Shown here piece by piece: positions 1-8,160 of a stretch of DNA of 12,552 nt. The translations under genes and the position numbers were made by a program. Below the pieces are notes generated by a model that did not search any database, had not been told where the DNA came from, and saw nothing but the letters and a program-made list of their open reading frames with translations. The stretch is from CAIUVD01 sp044338255. Lineage in GTDB: Bacteria; Planctomycetota; UBA11346. Position 1 is the stretch's first letter; each line of letters begins with the position of its first letter. Location of the stretch: positions 1-12,552 of the forward strand of contig JBIILZ010000110.1 of NCBI GenBank assembly GCA_044338255.1, in the 5' to 3' direction.

Positions 1-84
1 TGGCGGGGTTAGATCTGACGCGGAAAATGCCTCACCAGATTGGTGGGGCGGCAGAATGGGTAGATCTGATGACATGGCATACAC

Positions 85-669
85 TTACGGCGATACGGTG
101 GATGCCAACTGCGTTTTTGAGGTTGATCGACCAAGAGCCGTCCCGTGAACAACACCGCGCTTGAGATCCATGAGAATGGTAACGAATTTCTTGCCGCCTC
201 GGCCATAACTCTTTTCGCCTGCTGCCAGGTATGGCATCTCGACTTCCTCGCGGCGCATCAGGCCACGCGACACCGCACGGGTCATGATGCCATGAGCTTC
301 ATCCCACGTAATACGCACCAGGTCATTTGCGCCGCTCACCGTTTTACAAGCCAGTAAGGCAAGAATGACCCGGCCCTCGAACATCATTGAAAATCGCGAT
401 CCAGGCTCTGACCAGGGCACACGTACTCGCAACACCCCGTGCTCTGAACAGTTGGTTCGAGGCAGGCGGGCATGAAGCCATGTCGTACATTGCCAAAGAC
501 CAAGATGACGCCTTTCCCGCTCTTCCGTATGATCTCGTACATTGCACAGCTTGCGGCATGTCGGGCATGGCAACTGACCATGGCGATGATCTATGAACAC
601 ATGAGCCGCTTCTCCAGCAACATCCACATCGATTCGACTGATGTACCAGGGATCAGACAAGCAAAGCAA
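85..669 (-). pseudogene. ISL3-family transposase, N-terminal remnant
   Basis: The frame encodes about 194 residues resembling the N-terminal half of ISL3-family (IS204/IS1001/IS1165-type) transposases, which are usually around 400 residues. Seen: a zinc-finger-like segment (CPTC near residue 35, then CSEHG near residue 75), followed by the family-typical stretch VRVPWSEPGSRF and a helical DNA-binding region. The segment that normally opens the catalytic core reads AAGEKSYGRG, whereas family members usually have an Asp-Glu-Lys there, so the first catalytic Asp seems to be replaced by Gly. The frame ends in TAA at 85-87 shortly after this point, and the rest of the DDE core is not found in 1-84. 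The only usable in-frame start is TTG at 667-669, directly behind an in-frame TAG. No terminal inverted repeats were recognised. It is very probably dead. The family assignment is from remembered motifs. Confidence 0.75.
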
Positions 670-941
670 CTAAGTGTAACTTTTAGGATCGTTCATGATG
701 TGATGGAATCAGGATAAAATGAGAATACCCACTGGAAGGTCGGTAGAGCCAATAAAAGTCCTGCCGCCCGTCGGTTACCAATCCCGCTCGCTCATCCCGA
801 TCGCTCAGCGATTTACTAATAATCTAGAAAATGACGAGCTAAACAGAGGTTTGTCGCAATAATTGCGACAGGGAATTTTACTCTGCGTGACAAGAATCAG
901 ATCTAGGAACGAGCATCAACCTCTCAGCAGAATCTACCTTC
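670..941. other. Gene-free upstream region of the glycan locus
   Basis: These 272 bases are AT-richer than the following genes and contain no convincing reading frame. They hold two perfect palindromes, a 13-bp one at 800-812 (ATCGCT-C-AGCGAT) and a 19-bp one at 852-870 (listed separately). The promoter of the first glycan gene should lie here. One weak candidate is TTGTCG (851-856) with AATTTT (874-879) at 17-base spacing, which would place the 19-bp palindrome over the -35 element and spacer. The promoter reading is inference. Confidence 0.5.
852..870. promoter_or_regulatory. 19-bp perfect palindrome, candidate operator site 1
   Basis: The sequence TGTCGCAATAATTGCGACA is two perfect 9-base arms around one central A. 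It lies 71 bases upstream of the ATG of the GH99-like gene. A near-identical copy (16 of 19 bases) lies just upstream of the second glycan gene at 3166-3184, and the similarity continues rightward as GACAGG(G/T)AAT. Recurrence in front of two neighbouring genes is what a shared transcription-factor operator would look like. The factor is unknown and no regulator is encoded in this window. The odd-length centre differs from the CG-centred even palindromes typical of LacI-type operators. Confidence 0.6.
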
Positions 942-3110
942 ATGATCTTCCAATGTAGCCGTCTGTTGATCCTCCTGCGCCTGAGTCCCGTCTGCGTGCT
1001 GCTGGTGCTGCAATTGCACGCCTGCCTGGCCGTCGCCGAGGAGCGCTTCCCCATCGGAGAGGCGGCCATCAATGCCTGGGCCGACGTCGTCGAGCGTCGG
1101 ACGCCGTTGCAGGTTCCACGCAAGGTGCTCACTCCTTATTACGGGTGGTACGCGAATGATGGTAAGTGGGGATCGGTGACGCCGGAAACAATGGCCGATC
1201 TGACCGGCAGCAAGGAGGCCGGCAGCAAGGAGGCCGGCAGCAAGGGGACCCGCGTCTGGGACCGCCCCCTGCTCGGCTACTACCGTTCTGACGAGCCCGC
1301 GGTGCTTGCCGCACATTGCGCATGGGCGCGCTCCGCCGGTATTGACGTGCTCCTTTCGGCCTGTTTCAAGCAACTGTCGATAAACCTTCTCAACGAGGCG
1401 GCCAGGGCCGGCATCCAGGTGGCTCCTTACCTCGAGTTCATCCAGGAAAACCAGAATTCTTCAAGCGCAGAGCCAGCCGGCGAGAAGAAGTACGAGTACT
1501 TCATGCAGGTCGCGCGGACCCTCGCTCGCCAAGCACAGGAGGTTCCCGGAGCGGTCTACACCATCGGCGATAAACCGGTGATCTTCGCCTATAAACGCAC
1601 CCTCGGCGCGCCGGCGAATCCGGCGTTCTGGGCCGAGGCCCTGCTGCGGCTCAAGGCCGAGGGCCTGGAGTTCATCATCCTCGGCGATCTATCCCCGACC
1701 GCGGCGGTCGACAAGGGCAACGAGGTCGCAGAGGCCCGGGCCAACGCCTGGATGCGGATCTTCGACGGCATGCACTCATACCATGTCCTCTCGATGATGC
1801 TCGGAAACCCGGAAGCGGAGACCGTTCAGCAACGCTGCGAGAATCTCTATGAGAGGGAGATGAAAGTCCTCAACGACCGTCGCCGGATCAGCTGCCTCAC
1901 GGTCATGCCGGGGTGGGACAATCGTACGATCAACTCCCCCGGCATGGTGGTCGACCGCAGGGAAGGCGCCATCTACGAAGGCATGTGGAAAGCCGCACTC
2001 AAGCAGCCCGGTGCGGACCTCGTGATGGTGACCTCCTTCAACGAGTGGATGGAAGGCGGCACCATCGAACCCTCCTTTTCCACAGGCACCCGCTACCTGG
2101 AATTGACCCGGCTCTACAGCGCCCAGTTCCGTGGTCTGCCGAAGGAGGATCGCCAGGTCGGTCTGGTGTGGAATTCCGAGGGCATGAAACTCGTCATCCC
2201 GTCCGGGACTGAGACCTTCAGCAGCGAATTGCGGGGTTATCCCAGCCCGGTCAAAGAGGATCCAGCCGTTAACCTCATGGAGGTCGTCGAGAAATGCAAA
2301 GGCGTTGCCACCCTGTGGAATGAACAGGAGAAGCGGGAAAATGCCATGCGTATCCGCCTCAGCACCGGGAGTCGAGCCACCTCCTCGGCGAATAACCCCT
2401 GGTACGATGGGAAACCCTGGAATGGAGCCACTGGAGAATGGTATTACCGCTATGACGGTGTTCCACGCGTCGAAGCAGTGTTCGGCTGTCATCACCTGAT
2501 CGTCTTCCTCGACGGAGGGACCAGATGCCTCGCTAACGGAGTCGCGGTGGATCTCGCCTATCCCGCCACTTTGAAAGCGAACCGGAAAGTAAAAGAAAAA
2601 ACCGTACTAGTGCCCCTCAGCCTGCTGGTCGGGAACCTGCAGATGCCTTTGGTCAAGATGGTGAATCGCGAACCCCGGAGGCCCCGACCTGCGGATGATA
2701 CCATCACTGCGTCTGCGACCACCCCGGTGGGGATGAAAGCCGATTCCAAGCTTCTGGAGGAGTGGCATCCTCGCCTCGTCGCGAAGGTGGCGGCTTTGAT
2801 CGCTGCCGGCAAGAGCGTTTCGCTCTCGAAGGATTCGGACATGATTCTGAGCGAAGCGACGCTCACGGGTGTGACCATCCTGTCCCACAATCAGTCTGCC
2901 GGCATGCCCTGGCGAGCCATCACCCCCCTGCAGAAGGCGGAGATGCTGTTAAGCACCGTCGAGCATCCCGACAGCGAATCATATCTCATCGCTGCCCTCT
3001 ACTTCGTAGCTGCAGGTCGGCCGAGCGCCGCCGAGGATTGCCTCTTCAAAGCCGATGCCATGGATAGCCAAGCGGCGGCGGCGCTGCGCAAACAGTTGCA
3101 GGGGAATTGA
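942..3110 (+). CDS. Secreted GH99-like glycoside hydrolase with extra C-terminal domains
   Basis: Encodes 722 residues. Residues 1-32 are a signal peptide; cleavage fits AVA|EE, and an imperfect lipobox (LHAC) just before it leaves a lipoprotein possible. Residues about 60-400 look like the GH99/GH71-like (endo-alpha-mannosidase-type) TIM barrel: TPYYGWY, LLGYYRSDEPAVL followed by an alternating AxxAGID-type strand, and FNEWMEGGTIEP. In GH99 the two glutamates of EWxE are catalytic; here they are E368 and E371, both present. Residues about 505-570 (LANGVAVDL ... VLVPLSLLV) resemble the copper amine oxidase N-terminal-like domain, a non-catalytic module. Residues about 600-722 form a WHPRL-containing beta-plus-helical domain of unknown role. 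An in-frame 15-bp repeat sits near residue 90. The ATG at 942 has no strong Shine-Dalgarno but gives a complete signal peptide. Likely role: secreted endo-acting hydrolase on an alpha-mannan-like or other polysaccharide. The substrate is inferred, and a WbsX-like relative remains an alternative. Confidence 0.75.
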   Translation: MIFQCSRLLILLRLSPVCVLLVLQLHACLAVAEERFPIGEAAINAWADVVERRTPLQVPRKVLTPYYGWYANDGKWGSVTPETMADLTGSKEAGSKEAGSKGTRVWDRPLLGYYRSDEPAVLAAHCAWARSAGIDVLLSACFKQLSINLLNEAARAGIQVAPYLEFIQENQNSSSAEPAGEKKYEYFMQVARTLARQAQEVPGAVYTIGDKPVIFAYKRTLGAPANPAFWAEALLRLKAEGLEFIILGDLSPTAAVDKGNEVAEARANAWMRIFDGMHSYHVLSMMLGNPEAETVQQRCENLYEREMKVLNDRRRISCLTVMPGWDNRTINSPGMVVDRREGAIYEGMWKAALKQPGADLVMVTSFNEWMEGGTIEPSFSTGTRYLELTRLYSAQFRGLPKEDRQVGLVWNSEGMKLVIPSGTETFSSELRGYPSPVKEDPAVNLMEVVEKCKGVATLWNEQEKRENAMRIRLSTGSRATSSANNPWYDGKPWNGATGEWYYRYDGVPRVEAVFGCHHLIVFLDGGTRCLANGVAVDLAYPATLKANRKVKEKTVLVPLSLLVGNLQMPLVKMVNREPRRPRPADDTITASATTPVGMKADSKLLEEWHPRLVAKVAALIAAGKSVSLSKDSDMILSEATLTGVTILSHNQSAGMPWRAITPLQKAEMLLSTVEHPDSESYLIAALYFVAAGRPSAAEDCLFKADAMDSQAAAALRKQLQGN
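1206..1246 (+). repeat. In-frame 15-bp tandem repeat inside the GH99-like gene
   Basis: GGCAGCAAGGAGGCC occurs at 1206-1220 and 1221-1235, followed by a partial third copy (1236-1246). It encodes GSKEA-GSKEA-GSKG. Being a multiple of three, copy-number change keeps the reading frame. It lies between the first strand of the barrel (PYYGWY) and the LLGYY motif, so it is probably a surface loop. Confidence 0.85.
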
Positions 3111-3165
3111 TCCGCCTGGACATGAGCATCTCGCCGATCGTTACGGGCAGCATCGCCTGGCGTTG

Positions 3166-3184
3166 TGTAGCAATCCTTGCGACA
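3166..3184. promoter_or_regulatory. Imperfect palindrome, candidate operator site 2
   Basis: TGTAGCAATCCTTGCGACA matches the 852-870 palindrome at 16 of 19 positions, and its two 8-base arms (TGTAGCAA / TTGCGACA) pair at 7 of 8. The following bases GACAGGTAAT parallel GACAGGGAAT at site 1. It ends 34 bases before the ATG of the second glycan gene, so that gene probably has its own regulated promoter in the 108-base gap and need not depend on read-through from the GH99-like gene. A potential upstream TTG start at 3177 falls inside this site, which argues against that start. Confidence 0.55.
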
Positions 3185-3218
3185 GGTAATCGCAGGTGAT
3201 CGCGGTCATCGTTCCCTC

Positions 3219-6120
3219 ATGAACGAAGCTCTGAAGTTCACCTTCCGCATGCGCCTGACCTTGGTGCTGACCCTCGCCTCCGTGGTGATGGGAGACCCGC
3301 TACCCGCCGCCGAAGGCCAGTCATCGGACCCGAGCGTCACTCCCGCGACCCGCGCGCAGACGAGCAACGATCCGCTGATCATCCTGCGCCGGGTCGATGC
3401 TTGGCAGCAGACTCATCGGGGGACTCACGAGCGCCGCTTCGCCGAGGAAGCCCGCTGGTTCCAGGGGCGGCAGGCCGTCTACTGTGCCACTGCCGAGGTG
3501 GTCTGGCTCGACCGCATCGATGAGTGGCTCGATCATCGCACTGATCCGCTGCCGACGGTGACGGATCCGGTGGCTGCGCTGCGGGCGGCGCAGGTAGCGA
3601 TCGGTTTCCACACCGGCCAGCGCGACACCCTGACCACGGTGGTGCCGGCATCCTGGGATGCCTGGCGTGACGAGGTGCTGGCCAAGGCTGGGAACTCCGC
3701 CCAGGTACTGGGTGCACTTCCCGCGTTTGGAATGGTGGGAACCATCAAGAAGAATGCCGGCAACATGAACAAAGAGCGGATGCAATGGTTCGCCCTGCTC
3801 CATCAGCGCTTCGTTGCGATTTGGGACGCCATCGCCGATCCCGCCACCGGCCTGGTGGGACACCCGGCACGGCTGACTGACCAGGGCGAGGCGGCTGCGG
3901 GTCTGGCGCGGATTCTCGTCGACGTGCCCCGGCAAGAGCCGACGTGGACCTGGTACGCCGATCACCTGCGTGCCATGTCCACCGCCCTGCTCACCCGGCA
4001 ACGGGCAGACGGGCTGTGGGCCTGGGATCTCGGCAGCGGTTCCGGCGACATCCCTGGTTCCGCGCTAGTGGTATCCGCCCTCGCTCAGGGCGTGGACCTC
4101 GGCGTCCTCGACGCCACAGCCACCGGCCCGGCCCTCGCCAAGGCCTGGGGCGCGATCGCCGCCGGCATCGATGGCACAGGCCGCCTGGGCGGCGCGCAGA
4201 CGCCGAGTGCCGATGATTCCGGGGCAGTGCTCCTCGCGGCGGCGGGCATGATCCGGCTGCAGCGGCTGCTTGATCACGATGGACGGCTGCTGCCTGCGTC
4301 AGTTTCATCGCTGGTGCCCGCCTGCGACTTGTCGGCGCATCCGCTGTCGGCCCAGCTTGTCCCCCTGGTCGAGCGCGCCGCCACCGCCGACTTCCAACCC
4401 ACGGGCTTCACCCGTCGCGACTACCTGCGGGTGATCGCCCGTGAGGTCGGATTCTTCCGCCAGCACCAGGCCGCCGATGGCCGCATCATCGATCCGGTGA
4501 GGAAGGCGGAATACCACTACGCCACGCCCTGTTACGCCCATGCCGCTGCCACCCTGGTGGCCAGCGGAGCCGACCGCTCGCCGGAGATGCTCGACAGCGC
4601 CATGCGCGCTCTTGAGGTCACCAGCAGCGACCTGCTCGATCGTTGTCTTAAGAAGGTCGGCAACATTGCTCCTGGCAGTGATGTGAACACCTCCGACTTC
4701 TACGCCCGGGCGGTGATGGGGGCTTATCTGGCGCTCAAAGAGATCGCACCGAAGGAACGGGTCACCGCGTGGGAAAAACGACTCGCTGCCCTGGACCCGG
4801 TGAAAACCTACTCGGCACCCAACGGCTCGTGGGGTAACTGGACGGCGTGCAACCTGTGGGGTGAATACCTCCGCTTCGCCTGCGGCTGGCAGCACCAGGC
4901 CTACATCGACCACAACCTCGATCTCCAGCGTTGGCACATCACGCCGCTTGGATATTACGTCGAGGGGCACGGTCCCTTCGCCTATGACGGTTTCGGCCGC
5001 TATTTCATGGTCGGGATCCTCTTCGACGGCTACCGCGGACCGTTGGCCGACACCTGGCGCGACGGCATGTGGCGCGGCACCTGGAGCGCGCTGGCGGTGC
5101 AGGCACCATCCGGCGAGATGCCCATCGGTGGCCGCAGTGCGCATCACCTGTGGGTCGAGGCCGAAAACGCCTCGATCTTCGAGATGTACGCCACCGCCTA
5201 CGCCAAGGCCGGTCACCCGATCGAAGCCGGCATGTTCAAGCGTGGGGCCCTCCTCGCCCTGCGTTCAATCGACAGCTGGATCGCCCCCGATGGCAGCGGC
5301 CAGGTGGTGAAGAACTGGTATCCGCCCGCCGATCGCCATGGCTACATGAGCTATTCCCACTTCGGGACGTATAATATGCTGGCCATGTCGATGCTCGCCT
5401 CGGCCTGGTCGGCGGCAGATGATGCGGTGATTGAGCGTCCGGCCCCGGCGGATCTCGGCGGCATCCTGGTGTCCGCCCCGGAACTCAAAAGCATCGTCGC
5501 CAACGCCGGCGGGGCTTACGTCCAGTACCTCACCGATGGTGATCAGCACCATGATCCCACGGGTCTGGTTCGCGTGCATCTGCAGGACTGCATCCCGCAG
5601 CTTGGCCCATCCAGCGGCGTCATCGACGAGGCACCAGAGCGCAGTATGGACACCGGAAAAGGGCACGCCGGTGCGGCTGGCTGGATTGCGGACGCCCGGA
5701 ATGCACCTGGTCACCAGCTCGGTGACCGCTGACACGGTGACCTTCAAGGTGAGCGGAAAGCTCGGCCAGGATGTGGTCAGCGAAGAGATCCGGATCGGCT
5801 CCGGCGAGGTCCGGGTTGCGGATCACTGGCAGTCGGCCTCGCCCGGCAGCCTGATGGTCACCTATCCGGCGCTCCTGCACGATGGCCGCTCAGAGACCGC
5901 CATCACCGTCGACGGTAGCCGCGTTACCCTGCAACGCCCGGGCAGCAGCGATAAGAGCGGCGGCGGGATGGCCTTCGAGGTTCTCGAACCAGCAGGCACC
6001 GCGCTGACCCGTTCCGGCCTACGTATCGACCATCCCAATGGCTTTGTCGAACCGATCCTGGGCACCGTCACCGGCGAGCGTATGGTGTACCGGATCCAGT
6101 CGGCTGCGACAAAACCTTGA
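3219..6120 (+). pseudogene. Secreted alpha-toroid glycan-active protein with GH105-like first half, frameshifted
   Basis: With one base removed the gene encodes about 966 residues. As it stands, frame 1 ends at 5732 and the remaining 3' part (to 6120) is read in the +1 frame. GC-rich third positions switch frame at about 5655-5663, in the run GGAAAAGGG, so one extra base there is the simplest cause. The start chosen is ATG 3219; ATG 3249 also gives a good signal peptide (MRLTLVLTLASVV ... PAA|EG). Residues about 185-330 resemble GH105/GH88 unsaturated-uronyl hydrolases: DPATGL, AAGLARIL, MSTALLTRQRADGLW, GSALVVSALAQGV, then AKAWGAI. However, the WGRGNGW and HxWD-type catalytic motifs of that family are not visible. 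The second half (about 405-770) is a further alpha-toroid-like part with NGSWGNWTACNLWGEYLR, GGRSAHHLWVEAE and GYMSYSHFGTYNML. A beta-rich C-terminus follows, as in toroid polysaccharide lyases. The exact CAZy family is not recognised. The next gene starts 19 bases downstream. Confidence 0.7.
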
Positions 6121-6139
6121 ATCTTGGAGCGAGCAACCC

Positions 6140-7942
6140 ATGCGTTTTCCCCTGTTGATCCTCCTGGCCACCACCTTGCCCGCCGTTGAAATAGACTGGC
6201 ACCGGACCGCCCTGCGCAGCGATAAGCCAGACAACGAAATCCTGCATCTGAGCATCGGCGACACCACGAAGCCCAATGTCCTGGAACGCTGGTGGAACGG
6301 CCGACGGGTACGCTGGCTGGACGAGGGTGGCACCATGCAGTCCGGGGATACCCGTGGCGATCTCGTCAACAGCGTGCTCCAGGTCGATCTCAATGGCGAT
6401 GGCGTCTACGATGAAGACGGCGATCTGACCGTAAAATGGTGCGACACGGATGGCGATGGCGTGCCCGATGTGCAGGCCGTGGTCGTGGCCCCCAGCGGCT
6501 GGAACGAACAAAAGAAGACCTATGCCGATAAGGGGCAATGGGCAGTAATGCTGAACCACGACCGACGCGGCGTCTTCTGGGGGATCGATTGGAAGGATGC
6601 CGATTTCCATCACAGTTGCTGGTATTTCACCGGAGCCTGCGCCTGGCTGGCCAACTACCATGGCAACAACGATTTCGTCAAGTCCATCTTTGCTCCCAAC
6701 TTGATGAATGATCAACGACTGGCCTGGGAGTGCCCATTCTCTTTCTACGATGAGGACGGCGATGGCGTCTCCGAGATGACCATCCGCTGGGCAGCTCCCA
6801 TCCCCTCCAAGCAGGGGAAGGTGGAGATACCGACCACCCTGGACCGGTGCCACATCTCCTGGGATCTCGACAACAATTCCGGATTAGGCCGCGAGAATTC
6901 CTACGACCTGACCCTCTACGGATTGGGAGCAGCGGTCGATATGAGCACGATGCGCCATCCGCTACCGCATTTCGCCGGGAATCCGGTCTTCGATCCTTGC
7001 TTCGAGCACAACGAGTAGCGGCGGCTGAACGAACTGATCTACATGGACCGAACGAAGGGATACGACACCTTCTTCAAAACCGGTTGGAAGGGCATGAGCC
7101 TGGTGTTTGACGAGGACGGTGACGACCACCGCTGGGAGCGGGTCGAGATGTATTTCCCCACCGACAACAAGAACCGCCCCGTCGACATCTTCTCGGCCTC
7201 GGCCCGCTCCGTTACGATGGGCGAGAGCGCCGTACCCGGCCCCAGCTACCATCCCCAGGCGGACTCCCTCGGCGATCGCGGAGAATTCGATATCGACAAC
7301 TCAGGCGGCGGAAAACTCTACATCGGACGTTTCGACCATAAGCTCCATCTCTACGGCGCTGAATCGGGCGTGTGGCTGGTCGACAAAGACGCGGCCTTTC
7401 ACGGCGGGGCTGGGGCCCAATCCGGAAAACCCCAGGCGAAACAGGTCGGCGAGGTGGTGAAATACACCGACAGCGACCACGACGGCTTCATCGATCAGAT
7501 CGAGTGGTCCTCGAAGGGCGATCGCACCTTCGACCGCACGGTGTCGCTGCTCGCAGCCCGCCGTGCGGGCGAGGATCCCCAGAAGGCCGACATCATCGAT
7601 CCCCAGGCATTGGGCTGGAAGGGCATGCACGAGCTCTACCTGCGCCTCGCTGGCGAGGCCTGGGAGGACGCCCTCACCGTCTACCGCGCGGCCTGGCAAC
7701 GCGACCTCAGTGATCCCGAACTCGATCGTCTGGCCGCCGCCGCCTCGCTGCGTCAGCGGCACATGAACGCCTACTGGCTCAAGGAGGGCATCATCCGCCG
7801 TCTGTTCGAGCGCGTGCGCGAACGCGAAACGCAGGTCCCCGCGGAATCCGCGCGCCTGCAGGAGTACCGCAGCGACTGCCTCACGGCGATGTACAGCGGA
7901 CGCACCGCCGAGTTCGTGCAGCTGCTCGCGTCCTCGCCGTGA
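6140..7942 (+). pseudogene. Secreted protein of unknown function with five calcium-site-like DxDxDG loops, interrupted by TAG
   Basis: A single frame of 601 codons (about 600 residues when read through) is split by an in-frame TAG at 7016-7018 (codon 293). The separately open parts are 6140-7018 and 7043-7942. ATG 6140 has GGAG at 6126-6129 and a signal peptide (MRFPLLILLATTLPA|VE). Loops rich in Asp and Gly sit at residues 83-95 (DLNGDGVYDEDGD), 102-110 (DTDGDGVPD), 204-212 (DEDGDGVSE), 324-328 (DEDGD) and 444-452 (DSDHDGFID). They resemble EF-hand, dockerin or thrombospondin-type-3 calcium loops. I recall similar uncharacterised secreted proteins in planctomycetes and relatives, in which a Trp (NWRKIDELIY-like) occupies the place of the TAG here (HNE-stop-RRLNELIY); TGG to TAG is a one-base change. 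It starts 19 bases after the alpha-toroid gene, so the two are probably co-transcribed. Biochemical function unknown; its neighbours suggest a role in glycan binding or cleavage. Confidence 0.7.
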
Positions 7943-7976
7943 GTTCTGATCTTACCATGCAGGGCTTTGAAATCTG

Positions 7977-7989
7977 TGGTATCATACCA
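7977..7989. promoter_or_regulatory. 13-bp perfect palindrome upstream of the GH3 gene
   Basis: TGGTAT-C-ATACCA has 6-base arms around one central base, about 170 bases upstream of the GH3 start. The heptamer TACCATG also occurs twice here (7953-7959 and 7985-7991). It could be a regulator-binding site or a short hairpin. It is not the same sequence as the 852-870 site, so any factor would differ. Chance occurrence is not excluded. Confidence 0.3.
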
Positions 7990-8149
7990 TGGAAATGCAC
8001 TAGAGCCGGGTGGCTTCCGAGACGATTGGGGCATTTTACTAAGCGATTCCGGCCAATCGAACTCGCTAATGAGTAAACATCAACGTTACCGTAGAGAAAC
8101 CTGTATCCATATAGACTCCTTAAAACTTTCTGTTTCGCATCGACCTCTT

Positions 8150-8154
8150 GAGGA
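8150..8154 (+). promoter_or_regulatory. Ribosome-binding site of the GH3 gene
   Basis: GAGGA lies 6 bases before the ATG at 8161. This is the clearest Shine-Dalgarno among the four glycan genes. It favours ATG 8161 over the in-frame TTG at 8155, which would leave no spacing. Confidence 0.6.
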
Positions 8155-8160
8155 TTGAAC

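Larger units (their letters stand above)
7943..8160. other. Gene-free upstream region of the GH3 gene
   Basis: These 218 AT-richer bases contain no supported reading frame. They hold a perfect 13-bp palindrome at 7977-7989 (listed separately) and an inverted pair CGATTGG (8023-8029) / CCAATCG (8053-8059). The gap is too long for simple operon coupling, so the GH3 gene probably has its own promoter. A weak candidate -10 is TATAGA at 8110-8115 with TTACCG at 8086-8091. No copy of the 852-870 palindrome was found here. Confidence 0.45.

Noticed and set aside
1776..2495. 239-residue open frame on the minus strand
   Set aside because: It is a shadow of the GH99-like gene, overlapping its catalytic motif.
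3177..3218. Upstream TTG start for the alpha-toroid gene
   Set aside because: It lies inside the operator-like palindrome and adds residues before an otherwise complete signal peptide.
4305..5216. 303-residue open frame on the minus strand
   Set aside because: It is a shadow of the alpha-toroid gene.
7016..7018. Programmed amber read-through or pyrrolysine at the TAG
   Set aside because: There is no supporting element, and a one-base TGG to TAG change explains it more simply.
8023..8059. Inverted repeat CGATTGG / CCAATCG upstream of the GH3 gene as a terminator or operator
   Set aside because: Only 7 bases with a 23-base loop and no T-tract; compatible with chance.
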